64,000 nt of DNA from Halostagnicola larsenii XH-48 (GCF_000517625.1 NZ_CP007055.1:124001-188000), one strand, 5' to 3'. Shown: positions 16,685-24,985, numbered from the stretch's first letter. The notes: generated from the letters alone by a model not told the origin. Numbers and translations: made by a program.

Positions 16685-17185
16685 TCACATTGACAATGGA
16701 ACGCGGCTCACCGGCACCTTTTCCGTTCCGTTCCAGAACTCGAGACCGTCGACCGTCCACTCGATCGGTTCGAGATCTCGCGATGCGAGTTGCGTTGCAT
16801 CCTCGAGAGAGCCACCTCGAGCCAGCGTGATATGGGGGACGTACTCCGGTCCCTCGAGTCCGTCGACGGGATCGAACGCGTCGAGCAACTCGCGGTGGAT
16901 CGACTCGAGACCGGGACTTTCGACCGCCAGATAGACGACGGGAGCGGTCCCCAACGGCGGATCGGAAAAGTATTCGATCCCCACGATTCGGGCCTCGACG
17001 GGGGCCGTTCCCTCGAGCGCGCGATTGACCCGGTGTTGTAACTGCGAGATGTGCGCTTGGTCGCCGAGTCGTTTGAGGACCATCGAGTGGTTCTCGCGAA
17101 TCGTCTCGAAGGCCCGGAGCGACGGATAGAGTTCCGTTGCGAGCTGTCGGGCCTGCCCGGGAACGGGGACGTTGACGCTGTACAC
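16685..17185 (-). CDS. 2H-family phosphoesterase (2'-5' RNA ligase family)
   Basis: The 166-residue protein has the two H-x-T/S-type motifs of the 2H superfamily: HSMVL at residue 33 and HITLA at residue 118, each expected to contribute a catalytic His and Thr/Ser. The spacing and overall length fit LigT/ThpR and related proteins that open 2',3'-cyclic phosphates or join RNA halves. In the first motif Ser replaces Thr and Met sits where a hydrophobic residue is usual, which is tolerated. The protein is cytoplasmic. Its substrate, whether cyclic phosphate or 2'-5' linkages, is uncertain. A single-gene unit with a close hydrophobic microprotein gene upstream on the same strand. Confidence 0.85.
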   Translation of the reverse strand: MYSVNVPVPGQARQLATELYPSLRAFETIRENHSMVLKRLGDQAHISQLQHRVNRALEGTAPVEARIVGIEYFSDPPLGTAPVVYLAVESPGLESIHRELLDAFDPVDGLEGPEYVPHITLARGGSLEDATQLASRDLEPIEWTVDGLEFWNGTEKVPVSRVPLSM

Positions 17186-17254
17186 GTACGCTTTCGATTC
17201 GTCTGGTATCGTATCAGTGTTCGGTTCGAGCGACCGCTGGCACGACGGCCGGGG

Positions 17255-17437
17255 TTAGACGATGTCGAGCAGCCAGAGGACGATCAGGATGATCGTCCCC
17301 AACAGCAAAATCGGGAGCAACGCCTGGAGCCAGTTAACGACCCTGCCAACGATCGAGAGGACGAGCCAGACGGCAAGCAGCGCGAGCACGACCTTCAACA
17401 GCGTTTCGACTTCGATGGACCCGCTGGTATCGATCAT
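17255..17437 (-). CDS. Two-helix small membrane protein
   Basis: This 60-residue product has a short polar head (MIDTSGSIEVE) and two adjacent hydrophobic helices: LLKVVLALLAVWLVLSIVG (13-31) and LLPILLLGTIILIVLWLL (40-57). The layout, including the RVVNWLQ turn, recurs in haloarchaeal genomes among uncharacterised small membrane proteins. The opposite strand in the same region is charged and unlike a protein, supporting this strand. It is separated by 70 bp from the 2H phosphoesterase gene and may be cotranscribed with it. Confidence 0.65.
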   Translation of the reverse strand: MIDTSGSIEVETLLKVVLALLAVWLVLSIVGRVVNWLQALLPILLLGTIILIVLWLLDIV

Positions 17438-17523
17438 ACGTTCTGCTTTGCGTGACTGTCACATAAGCACTGTGTCGTCGGAGTCGGAAAGACCTATTTA
17501 GGCGGCCATACCATCACCGTACA

Positions 17524-18648
17524 ATGGTCGGGAAGGGGCTTCGAGCCCTGGTTTGTGTGCTCGTGGTAACAAGTATGTTGCTCGTGGTGGGCTCGCCAGC
17601 GGGTGCGACGGCTGACGTCGGATCGACGTCCCCCGCCGCGATACAGCAAGGCTCCGGGGACGAACTGACGCTCGATGATGCCGATACCATCTTGACCGAA
17701 GTGGAACTCCAGTCCGACGGCAACGCGACCGTCTCCGTCGACTACCGATACCATATCGGCAACGACTCCGAGACGGCCGAACAGTGGGACGAACTGGAGC
17801 AAGACGTCAATTCGAACGATCAGACGTACATCGACGAGGAGGCGTCCAGTTGGCAGGAGACCCTCGAGGAAGGCGAGAACGAAACCGGCCGCGATATGAA
17901 CGTCTCCGGATTCACCGTCGAAACGAACGAAAGCACGACGCCCCGAGAGTACGGCCACGTCCAGTTTACCTTCGATTGGGAATCGTTCGCCTACGTCGAA
18001 TTAAACCGGATCGAAGCGGGTGATGCACTAACAGGATTCATGCTCGACGACGATACGGAATTGCAGATCGGTTGGCCCGACACCTACAACGTTACCGCGG
18101 TCGATCCGGAGCCCACCACATCCGAGGACAACTGGGCGACGTGGGACGGTGACGACGCTGGATCCGACGCACAACCCCCGAAGGTCGAACTGATCGAAGA
18201 AAGCGATTCGGCGAACGAATCGTCGCCCGAAGATGGCGGACCGCGGTCGATGCCGGCCGATACGCTCGCCGCCGCGGCCGTTCTCGTCGTCGTCACGACG
18301 ACCGCCGTCGTTGCGGGGTGGTTGTTCAGACGCGACGGTGACGAGCCGGTAACGGCCCCCGAAAACGGCGCTGAATCGGCGGAGTCGGTTGCCACCGATG
18401 CCGGTCAGGCAACGATGCCGCCCCCCGAACTGCTGAGCAACGAAGAGCGCGTATTACAGTTACTCGAGAAGCGGGGCGGCCGTCTCAAACAACAGCAGGT
18501 CGTCTCGGAACTCGACTGGACCGAAGCGAAAACCAGTCAGGTCGTCAGCGGATTGCGCGAGGATGACGAAATCGATGTCTTCAGAATCGGTCGCGAGAAC
18601 GTCTTGACGGTAGCCGAGGAGGAAGCTGACGACCGCTCCGACGAATAG
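17524..18648 (+). CDS. Membrane-anchored protein with C-terminal winged helix
   Basis: The 374-residue protein combines a signal peptide (residues 1-29, LVCVLVVTSMLLVVGSP...ATA), an extracellular acidic domain of about 210 residues, one membrane helix around residues 242-262 (LAAAAVLVVVTTTAVVAGWL), and a cytoplasmic winged-helix domain at the C-terminus (NEERVLQLLEKRGGRLKQQQ, then VSELDWTEAKTSQVVSGLRE). Haloarchaea carry many such proteins with an outside sensor-like domain joined to a DNA-binding domain. The arrangement suggests a one-component membrane sensor and regulator, although the signal and targets are unknown. It reads toward the arg operon but ends about 400 bp before argG. Whether it regulates that operon is speculation. 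Confidence 0.8.
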   Translation: MVGKGLRALVCVLVVTSMLLVVGSPAGATADVGSTSPAAIQQGSGDELTLDDADTILTEVELQSDGNATVSVDYRYHIGNDSETAEQWDELEQDVNSNDQTYIDEEASSWQETLEEGENETGRDMNVSGFTVETNESTTPREYGHVQFTFDWESFAYVELNRIEAGDALTGFMLDDDTELQIGWPDTYNVTAVDPEPTTSEDNWATWDGDDAGSDAQPPKVELIEESDSANESSPEDGGPRSMPADTLAAAAVLVVVTTTAVVAGWLFRRDGDEPVTAPENGAESAESVATDAGQATMPPPELLSNEERVLQLLEKRGGRLKQQQVVSELDWTEAKTSQVVSGLREDDEIDVFRIGRENVLTVAEEEADDRSDE

Positions 18649-18795
18649 GCTCGGCGCTGTCGAGAAAACATCGCACTATCGTCACTTTCCCGTCTACTGC
18701 TGGTCTCCGCACTATTCCCGCCTCTGTACATCCTCTTTTGGAGGCCGTCTCTGATCAATCCCCGAATCGCGTAGCGATCGCCTCACAAAGGAGCC

Positions 18796-18820
18796 TTTAA
18801 GTGATTCGAGTATCATACTC
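18796..18820 (+). promoter_or_regulatory. Promoter with perfect palindrome before the Arg-rich leader ORF
   Basis: TTTAAG (18796-18801) fits a TATA box, and seven bases later comes the perfect palindrome GAGTAT-C-ATACTC (18808-18820). The ATG of the leader ORF follows six bases later. A repressor bound here would cover the transcription start. Confidence 0.55.
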
Positions 18821-18826
18821 AGCACA

Positions 18827-18910
18827 ATGAGCAACCTGATCGGTGCTTCGGTTCGCGATTCCGTGACCGACAGGTTCACCCCTCGGCGGCGGCCGCGGCG
18901 GGCCTTTTGA
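18827..18910 (+). CDS. Candidate arginine-rich leader peptide upstream of argG
   Basis: A 27-residue frame, MSNLIGASVRDSVTDRFTPR then RRPRRAF and a TGA stop. Seven of 27 residues are Arg, five of them in the last eight positions, all encoded by CGG. It has its own promoter-like box 31 bp upstream and begins five or so bases after the predicted transcription start, so it would be translated from a near-leaderless mRNA. The stop codon lies in the loop of a GC-rich hairpin (18898-18916). Position upstream of argG, Arg richness and hairpin overlap together resemble a bacterial-type attenuator. Leader-peptide attenuation is not an established mechanism in haloarchaea, so the call is tentative; a chance ORF in GC-rich DNA is the main alternative. 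Confidence 0.4.
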   Translation: MSNLIGASVRDSVTDRFTPRRRPRRAF

Positions 18911-18916
18911 GCCCGC
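18898..18916 (+). terminator. GC-rich hairpin overlapping the leader ORF stop
   Basis: GCGGGC (18898-18903) pairs perfectly with GCCCGC (18911-18916), with the loop cttttga containing the leader stop codon. The T-run that follows is weak (actatttcctt), so it may be an attenuator, an RNA-stability hairpin or incidental. Confidence 0.35.
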
Positions 18917-18990
18917 ACTATTTCCTTCCCACAACGCCGATGATTTCCACACTTCGAACTCTCTATTTGTAGTTAGCAGGCGCTCTATCG

Positions 18991-19027
18991 TATTTTTACG
19001 AGACTTAAACCAATGAACTTAAGTCTC
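18991..19027 (+). promoter_or_regulatory. argG promoter with 9-bp-arm operator
   Basis: A TATA-like tattttta (18991-18998) is followed directly by the inverted repeat GAGACTTAA (19000-19008) and TTAAGTCTC (19019-19027) with a 10-bp spacer. The repeat spans the predicted transcription start near 19020-19025, about 30 bp before the argG ATG. The geometry fits repression by a dimeric regulator. Confidence 0.6.
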
Positions 19028-19052
19028 CCCTTCCGTTTCACTCGAGTACGAT

Positions 19053-20288
19053 ATGACACGTGTGGCACTTGCGTTTTCGGGCGGACTGGACACGACCGTC
19101 TGTGTCCCGCTGCTCGAGGAAGAGTACGGATACGACGACGTTATCGGCGTCACCGTCGACGTCGGTCAGCCGGCCTCCGAATTCGACGAGGCCGAAGAGA
19201 CGGCCGAAGCGCTCGGCCTCGAACACTACGTCGTCGACGCCAAGGAGGAGTTTGCACAGCTCTGTCTCGAGAGCGTTCGCGCGAACGCGACCTATCAGGG
19301 CTACCCGCTTGGAACCGCCCTCGCACGCCCGGTGATCGCCGAGGCGATTCTCGAGGTTGCAGAAGAAAACGACTGTACCGGTATCGCACACGGCTGTACG
19401 GGCAAAGGAAACGATCAGCTCCGCTTCGAAGCGATCTGGCGCGACTCCGACCTCGAGGTCATCGCACCGGTTCGCGAACTCGGGCTCACGCGCGAGTGGG
19501 AACAGGAGTACGCCGACGAGAAGAACCTGCCCGTCGAGGGCGGCAGCGGCGGCGACTGGTCGATCGACACCAATCTCTGGAGCCGTTCGGTCGAGGGCGA
19601 CAAGCTCGAGGACCCGAGCTACGTTCCGCCGACTGATATCTACGAGTGGACCGACGAGCCGACCGGCGATATCGAAGAAATCGAGATCTCGTTCGAACAG
19701 GGCTACCCCGTCGGCATCGATGGGGAGGAGTACGACTCGATCGACCTGATCGAGACGCTCAACGAGCTCGCCGGCTCCTACGGCGTCGGTCGCACTGACT
19801 CGATGGAAGACCGCATGCTCGGTCTCAAGGTTCGCGAGAACTACGAGCACCCGGCGGCGACGACGCTGCTCAACGCCCACGAGGCGCTCGAGGGCCTCGT
19901 GCTCACCCAAGAAGAGCGCCAGTTCAAACAGCAGATCGACCAGCAGTGGTCCCAGAAGGGCTACGAGGGGCTGATCGACGCGCCGCTTGTCGACGCGCTC
20001 GAGGGATTCATCGCCGAGACTCAAAAGCGCGTCACCGGAACGGTTACCATCAGATTCGAGGGCGGACAGGCCCGCCCGGTTGCCCGCGACAGCGAGTACG
20101 CGGCGTACTCGGCGGCCCACGCCTCCTTCGACACCGAAACGGTCGGTAAGATCAAACAGGAGGACGCGACGGGCGTCGCGAAGTACCACGGCTTCCAGCG
20201 CCGTCTCGCAAACGCCGCGATCGAGGACATCGACGGCGACGCCGTTTCGGTCGCGACCGACGGCGGCGACGACTCGAGCGAGGAATAA
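19053..20288 (+). CDS. argG: Argininosuccinate synthase
   Basis: ArgG condenses citrulline and aspartate with ATP to argininosuccinate, the seventh step of arginine synthesis. The 411-residue protein starts MTRVALAFSGGLDTTVCV, with the PP-loop SGGLDTT at residues 9-15 that binds ATP (Ser is more usual in the last place). Further signatures are GCTGKGNDQLRFE, the citrulline/aspartate-binding segment NLWSRSVEG, and the TDSMEDRMLGLKVRENYEHP region. The length is typical. It is the first gene of a nine-gene arg operon; argH follows after two bases. Control by the palindromes upstream is likely but unproven. Confidence 0.98.
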   Translation: MTRVALAFSGGLDTTVCVPLLEEEYGYDDVIGVTVDVGQPASEFDEAEETAEALGLEHYVVDAKEEFAQLCLESVRANATYQGYPLGTALARPVIAEAILEVAEENDCTGIAHGCTGKGNDQLRFEAIWRDSDLEVIAPVRELGLTREWEQEYADEKNLPVEGGSGGDWSIDTNLWSRSVEGDKLEDPSYVPPTDIYEWTDEPTGDIEEIEISFEQGYPVGIDGEEYDSIDLIETLNELAGSYGVGRTDSMEDRMLGLKVRENYEHPAATTLLNAHEALEGLVLTQEERQFKQQIDQQWSQKGYEGLIDAPLVDALEGFIAETQKRVTGTVTIRFEGGQARPVARDSEYAAYSAAHASFDTETVGKIKQEDATGVAKYHGFQRRLANAAIEDIDGDAVSVATDGGDDSSEE

Positions 20289-20290
20289 GC

Positions 20291-21775
20291 ATGACAGGAG
20301 AGAACGCTGACGGCGGGAACGCCGATGGAACCAGCGAGGGTGTCGTCCGCCGGGACCGGTTCAGCGGCGGGCCCGCACGGAGCTTTCTCTCCTCGCTCGA
20401 GGCGGACGCGCGCATCTTCGAGGCGGACCTCGAGGTCGACCGCGCACACGTCGTGATGCTCGCCGAGTGCGAAATCGTCGAGTCGGACGTTGCCGGGAAG
20501 ATCCTCACGGCGCTCGACGCGATCGAAGTCGAAGGCCACGAGAATCTGCCCGACGGCGAGGACGTACACGAGGCGATCGAAACTGCCGTCATCGAACAGA
20601 TCGGTCCCGACGGCGGGAAGATGCACACCGCCCGCTCGCGCAACGACGAGGTGGCGACCTGCATCCGCTATCGCCTCCGCGAGGATGTCCTCTCGGCGAT
20701 CGAGACGACGCTCGCGCTCCGCGAGGCGTTACTCGAGGTCGCCGACGAACACGCCGAAACCACCATGCCCGGCTACACGCACCTCCAGCCGGCCCAGCCG
20801 ATCACGGTGGGCCACTGGGCGTTGTCCTACGAGAACGCCGTCCGTCGCGATACGGCGCGATTGTTAGACGCGTACGGTCGAATCAACCAGTCGCCCCTCG
20901 GCGGGGCGGCCTTCGCCGGGACGACGTTCGATATCGACCGCGAGCGGACGGCCGACCTGCTCGGCTTCGACTCCGTCCTCGAGAATTCGATGGACGCCTC
21001 CTCGAGCCGGGATTTCCTGCTCGAGACGACCCAGGCGCTCTCGACGCTCGCGACGACGCTGTCGGGACTCGCCGAGGACGTGATAATCTTCGCGAACCGC
21101 GGGTTCGTCGACCTCTCGGACGACTACTCCTCGACGTCGTCGATCATGCCCCAGAAGAAAAACCCCGACACGCTCGAACTCGTTCGCGCGGTCGCCGGCG
21201 ACGCGGCCGGCGAAGTACAGGGGTTGACGACGACGTTGAAAGGACTCCCGCGCGCGTACAACCGCGATTTACAGCGCGCCACGCCCCACGCCTGGGAGGC
21301 GGTCGACGCCGTTCGCGAAGCGACGGAAGTCGCGGCCGGGGCGGTCTCGACGGCCGACTGGAACGAAGCCGAACTCGCCGATGAAGCGGGTGCCGGCTTC
21401 TCGACCGCGACCGGCGTCGCGGATCTGCTGGCGGAAAACGGGTTGCCGTTCCGGACCGCCCACGAGGTGGTCGCACGCGCGGCCGAAGTGGACACCGACG
21501 ACGAGTTCGAGGCGATCGAGGCCGCGGCCGCCGAGGTTCTCGGCGAACCGCTCGAGAGCTACGTCGATCCGGCCGCGGTCGAAGCGGCGCTCGATCCGGC
21601 CGAGAGCGTCGCCAGTCGCGACTCGCAGGGTGGACCCGCCCCGTCGGCCGTCCGAGACCAGCTCGAGTCCGGTCGGCAGGCGCTCAAGGTCGACCGCACG
21701 GACCGCGACGCGCTCGAGGACCGACTCTCGAGTGCACACGCGTCGCTCCGCCAGGAGGTGGGTGAGTATGTGTGA
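20291..21775 (+). CDS. argH: Argininosuccinate lyase
   Basis: ArgH cleaves argininosuccinate to arginine and fumarate, the last step of the pathway. The 494-residue protein shows the fumarase/aspartase superfamily signature TSSIMPQKKNPDTLEL (flexible catalytic loop with its Ser), the conserved HTARSRNDEV (here KMHTARSRNDEVATC), and TTMPGYTHLQPAQPITVGHW with the catalytic His. The active site forms across a tetramer. The protein is cytoplasmic. The start codon comes two bases after the argG stop, indicating one mRNA. A 220-bp gap with a GC-rich palindrome separates it from lysW, where a second promoter is seen, so the operon may be transcribed in two units. Confidence 0.97.
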   Translation: MTGENADGGNADGTSEGVVRRDRFSGGPARSFLSSLEADARIFEADLEVDRAHVVMLAECEIVESDVAGKILTALDAIEVEGHENLPDGEDVHEAIETAVIEQIGPDGGKMHTARSRNDEVATCIRYRLREDVLSAIETTLALREALLEVADEHAETTMPGYTHLQPAQPITVGHWALSYENAVRRDTARLLDAYGRINQSPLGGAAFAGTTFDIDRERTADLLGFDSVLENSMDASSSRDFLLETTQALSTLATTLSGLAEDVIIFANRGFVDLSDDYSSTSSIMPQKKNPDTLELVRAVAGDAAGEVQGLTTTLKGLPRAYNRDLQRATPHAWEAVDAVREATEVAAGAVSTADWNEAELADEAGAGFSTATGVADLLAENGLPFRTAHEVVARAAEVDTDDEFEAIEAAAAEVLGEPLESYVDPAAVEAALDPAESVASRDSQGGPAPSAVRDQLESGRQALKVDRTDRDALEDRLSSAHASLRQEVGEYV

Positions 21776-21963
21776 CGCGATTTCGACACGCACCGCGGCC
21801 GGTCGGGTCCCAACCGGGCTCACGACCCCGTTACCCCGGCGGCCCCCGCGGGGCCAACATACACCTAAACTCTGATATATCGGCACAAATATTCCTGAAA
21901 AACATACGTAGACTCCGTTAGTGCGGCGTGCAGTATTGTAATTGTGCTGTTAGGTTCGACAGG

Positions 21964-21992
21964 TTTAAGGGTAATCACCTCCCAGTTGGGAG
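21964..21992 (+). promoter_or_regulatory. lysW promoter with perfect palindrome
   Basis: TTTAAG (21964-21969) fits a TATA box and the perfect palindrome CTCCCA-GT-TGGGAG (21979-21992) follows ten bases later, four bases before the lysW ATG at 21997. The geometry repeats that of the leader promoter at 18796-18820 although the palindrome sequence differs. Confidence 0.6.
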
Positions 21993-21996
21993 TACA

Positions 21997-22161
21997 ATGA
22001 CCGAATGCGTCGAGTGTGGGGCGGACGTCGCCCTTCACGACGATCTGGAAGTTGGAGAGATCGTTGACTGTACGACCTGTGGAGCAGAGCTAGAAGTCGT
22101 CGACACCGCGCCGCCAGTCCTCGAACGGGCCCCCGAGCTCGAAGAGGACTGGGGTGAGTAA
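21997..22161 (+). CDS. lysW: Amino-group carrier protein LysW
   Basis: LysW is the small acidic carrier whose C-terminal glutamate is coupled to the amino group of glutamate (or aminoadipate), protecting it while ArgB, ArgC, ArgD act. The 54-residue protein has a zinc ribbon with C4/C7 (CVECG) and C25/C28 (CTTCG) and ends in the diagnostic EDWGE, leaving Glu54 as the attachment site. The start at 21997 fits the promoter and places CVECG right at the N-terminus. The stop is two bases before the argX start. The size and motif match the known LysW family precisely. Confidence 0.97.
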   Translation: MTECVECGADVALHDDLEVGEIVDCTTCGAELEVVDTAPPVLERAPELEEDWGE

Positions 22162-22163
22162 CC

Positions 22164-23042
22164 TTGCAAGTAGGACTCCTCTACTCACGAATCCGCAAGG
22201 ACGAGAAGCTGCTCCTCTCGGAGCTTCGCGACCGCGACCACGAGGTCGAAAAGATCGACGTCCGCAAGCAGACGTTCGACATCTCGGGAGCGCCCGACTC
22301 GTTCGCCGGTCTCGACATCGTGATCGATCGCTGTCTCGCGACGAGCCGAAGCCTGTACGCGACGAAGTTCTTCGAGGCATACGACATCCCGATCATCAAC
22401 TCGAACGAAACGGCCGATATCTGCGCCGACAAGGTCAAAAACAGCCTCGCGCTCGAGGCCGCGGGCGTGCCGACGCCCGAGACGACCGTCGCGTTCACCA
22501 AAGACAGCGCGCTCGAGGCCATCGAGGAGTTCGGCTACCCCTGCGTCCTCAAGCCGGTCGTCGGTTCGTGGGGTCGCCTGATGGCCAAGATCGACTCTCG
22601 AGACGCCGCGGAAGCGATCCTCGAGCACAAGGCGACGCTCGGCCACTACGAGCACAAGGTGTTCTACGTTCAGGAGTTCGTCGAGAAGCCGGGTCGCGAT
22701 ATTCGCGTGCTGGCTATCGACGGCGAGCCGGTCGCCGCGATGGCTCGCTCTTCGGACCACTGGCTCACGAACGCCGCCAAAGGGGCCGAGACCGACGTTT
22801 TCGAACTCGACGAGGAAGCGAAAACCCTCGTTCAGGACGCGAGTGACGCCGTCGGCGGTGGGCTGCTCGGCGTCGACCTCATGGAGACCGGTGACAGTTA
22901 CACCGTCCACGAGGTCAACCACACCGTCGAGTTCAAGGCGCTCGATTCGGCCGTCGAAACCGACGTCGCCGGAACCGTCGTCGACTGGATCGAACGGAAA
23001 GCCGTCGAGGCGTCCGACGCCGAACTCGAGGTGAGCGCCTGA
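22164..23042 (+). CDS. argX: Glutamate--LysW ligase ArgX (RimK-like ATP-grasp)
   Basis: ArgX joins glutamate to the C-terminal Glu of LysW using ATP, the first committed step of carrier-based arginine synthesis. The 292-residue ATP-grasp protein begins with a TTG codon two bases after the lysW stop (QVGLLYSRIRKDEKLLLSEL). ATP-grasp features include KPVVGSWGRLMAKI (phosphate-binding loop), VQEFVEKPGRDIRVLAIDGE with the substrate-binding Arg, and a metal-binding GVDLMETGDSYTVHEVNHT near the end. It belongs to the RimK/LysX family; choice of Glu rather than aminoadipate is inferred from the neighbouring argC-argB-argF, not from residues. A dual arginine/lysine role is possible. Confidence 0.93.
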   Translation: MQVGLLYSRIRKDEKLLLSELRDRDHEVEKIDVRKQTFDISGAPDSFAGLDIVIDRCLATSRSLYATKFFEAYDIPIINSNETADICADKVKNSLALEAAGVPTPETTVAFTKDSALEAIEEFGYPCVLKPVVGSWGRLMAKIDSRDAAEAILEHKATLGHYEHKVFYVQEFVEKPGRDIRVLAIDGEPVAAMARSSDHWLTNAAKGAETDVFELDEEAKTLVQDASDAVGGGLLGVDLMETGDSYTVHEVNHTVEFKALDSAVETDVAGTVVDWIERKAVEASDAELEVSA

Positions 23043-24118
23043 TGGGGGTCAACTCGCTGGACGATGTCGGCACGGACGCCGAAACGGTTACCGCCAGCAT
23101 CATCGGCGGGAGCGGCTTCACGGGCGGGGAACTCCTGCGTCTGCTCGCGAGCCACCCCTCCATCGAACTCGTCGAGGTGACCAGCCGGTCGAAAGCCGGC
23201 AAGAGCGTCGGCTCGGTCCACCCGCCGCTTCGCGGGACGGACCTGCGCTTTACCGAACCTGCCGATCTCGAGAGCGTCGACGTGCTTTTCGCGGCGACGC
23301 CACACGGCGTGTCGATGGGGCAGATCGACGAATTTTTCGACGTTGCAGACACCGTCGTCGACCTCTCGGCGGACTTTCGACTCGAGCGCGAGGCCCAGTA
23401 CGACGAGTGGTACGACGGCCACGACGCGCCGGAGTACCTCGAGAAATCCGAATACGCGCTTCCCGAGATCAACCGCGAGAACCTCGAGGGTGCGGACCTG
23501 ATCGCTGGTGGCGGCTGTAACGCCACGGCGACGATCCTCGGGCTGTACCCGCTGTTCGAACACGATATCCTCGACGGCGACGAACAGATCGTCGTCGACG
23601 TCAAGGTCGGCTCCTCGGAAGGCGGGGCCGGCGGCGGCGAGGCTTCGAGCCACCCCGAGCGCTCGGGCGTCGTCCGCCCGTACGCGCCGACGGGCCACCG
23701 ACACGAGGCCGAAATCGAGCAGTTCCTCGGCACCTCGGTCTCCTTTACCTGCCACGCCGTGGATATGATCCGCGGCGCGAGCGCGACCAGTCACGTCTTC
23801 CCCTCGGGACCGGTCTCGAAGGGCGACCTCTGGCAGGCCTACCGCGGCGAGTACGAGGACGAGCCGTTCGTCCGGATGGCCGCCGGCGGCTCGGGCGTCT
23901 ATCGCTACCCCGAACCGAAGGCCATTGCAGGAACGAACATGGCCGAAGTCGGCTTCGAACTCGATCCGTCGAACAAGCGGGTCGTGGTCTTTTCGGCCAT
24001 CGACAACATGATGAAGGGGTCGGCCGGACAGGCCGTCCACGCGGCGAACATCGCGCTCGGTCTCGAGGAGACCGCCGGACTCGAGTTTACGGGACTACAC
24101 CCCGTGGGGGCACCGTAG
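23042..24118 (+). CDS. argC: LysW-linked gamma-glutamyl-phosphate/aminoadipyl-phosphate reductase
   Basis: This 358-residue enzyme reduces the phosphorylated side chain of LysW-bound glutamate to the semialdehyde with NADPH. It opens with a Rossmann GGSGFTGGELLRLLA (residues 20-34), then the active-site Cys in LIAGGGCNATATILGLYPL. The segments SHPERSGVVRPYAPTGHRHE and VGSSEGGAGGGE are family features around the catalytic His. The length is slightly longer than bacterial ArgC because of a short N-terminal extension (MGVNSLDDVGTDAE). Stop and start of argX and argC share one base (TGATG), implying tight coupling. Confidence 0.96.
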   Translation: MGVNSLDDVGTDAETVTASIIGGSGFTGGELLRLLASHPSIELVEVTSRSKAGKSVGSVHPPLRGTDLRFTEPADLESVDVLFAATPHGVSMGQIDEFFDVADTVVDLSADFRLEREAQYDEWYDGHDAPEYLEKSEYALPEINRENLEGADLIAGGGCNATATILGLYPLFEHDILDGDEQIVVDVKVGSSEGGAGGGEASSHPERSGVVRPYAPTGHRHEAEIEQFLGTSVSFTCHAVDMIRGASATSHVFPSGPVSKGDLWQAYRGEYEDEPFVRMAAGGSGVYRYPEPKAIAGTNMAEVGFELDPSNKRVVVFSAIDNMMKGSAGQAVHAANIALGLEETAGLEFTGLHPVGAP

Positions 24119-24985
24119 ATGGTAACCGTCGTCAAAATCGGCGGCGCACGCGCCGTCGACCCCGAGGGTGCGCTCGCTGACGTCGCCTCGCTCGTCGAGG
24201 ACGGCGAGGATGTCGTCCTCACCCACGGCGGTTCGACCGCCGTCGACGAGACGCTCGAGGAACTCGGCGAGGAGCCGACCTACGTCGAAACGCCCGGCGG
24301 CGTCGTCGGCCGATTCACCGACGAACGGACGATGGACGTCTTCAAGATGGTGATGCCGGGGAAGCTCAACACGGACCTCGTCGAGGCCCTCCAGAACGAG
24401 GGCGTCGACGCAGTTGGGCTCACCGGCACCGACGGAAAGCTGCTCTCGGGCAAGCGAAAATCCGCAGTTAGGGTCAAAGAGGACGGCAAGAAGAAGATCA
24501 AACGCGGCGACCACTCGGGAACGATCGAGTCGGTCAACGCGGACCTGCTCGAGACGCTGCTCTCGAGTTCGTACACGCCCGTCGTCTCCGTTCCGGTACT
24601 CGGGAGGGAGAAAGACGGCGGCTACACCGCCGTCAACGCCGACGCGGACCGCGCGGCTGCCGCGGTCGCGGGCGCGCTCGAGGCGGATCTCGTCCTCCTG
24701 ACAGACGTGTCGGGGATCTACGAGGATCCCGACGACGAGTCGACCAAGATCGACGGGGCCTCGACGCCCGCGGAGTTCGAGACCGTCAAAGACGCCGCGG
24801 AAGGATTCATGACGAAGAAGGTGATGGCGGCCGAGGAGTCCCTCGAGGGCGGAGCCGCCTCGGTCGTCGTCGCGGACGCGAACGCGGACGACCCGATCAC
24901 GAGCGCACTCCATGGCGACGGGACGACCCTGCTGCCCGATGTGCTCGAGGATGACGAGAACGCGAAAACGGAGGCCACAGAATGA
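24119..24985 (+). CDS. argB: LysW-linked glutamate/aminoadipate kinase
   Basis: ArgB phosphorylates the side-chain carboxylate of the LysW-bound glutamate. The 288-residue amino-acid kinase has the Lys-containing start VVKIGGARAVDPEG, the GGS loop HGGSTAVDETL, and the substrate segment GRFTDERTMDVFKMVMPGKLNTDLV, which in the LysW branch replaces the acetylglutamate pocket. DVSGIYEDPDD and DAAEGFMTKKVMAAEES are typical ATP- and metal-binding segments. Its start is directly after the argC stop, and its own stop overlaps argD by 4 nt (ATGA). Confidence 0.96.
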   Translation: MVTVVKIGGARAVDPEGALADVASLVEDGEDVVLTHGGSTAVDETLEELGEEPTYVETPGGVVGRFTDERTMDVFKMVMPGKLNTDLVEALQNEGVDAVGLTGTDGKLLSGKRKSAVRVKEDGKKKIKRGDHSGTIESVNADLLETLLSSSYTPVVSVPVLGREKDGGYTAVNADADRAAAAVAGALEADLVLLTDVSGIYEDPDDESTKIDGASTPAEFETVKDAAEGFMTKKVMAAEESLEGGAASVVVADANADDPITSALHGDGTTLLPDVLEDDENAKTEATE

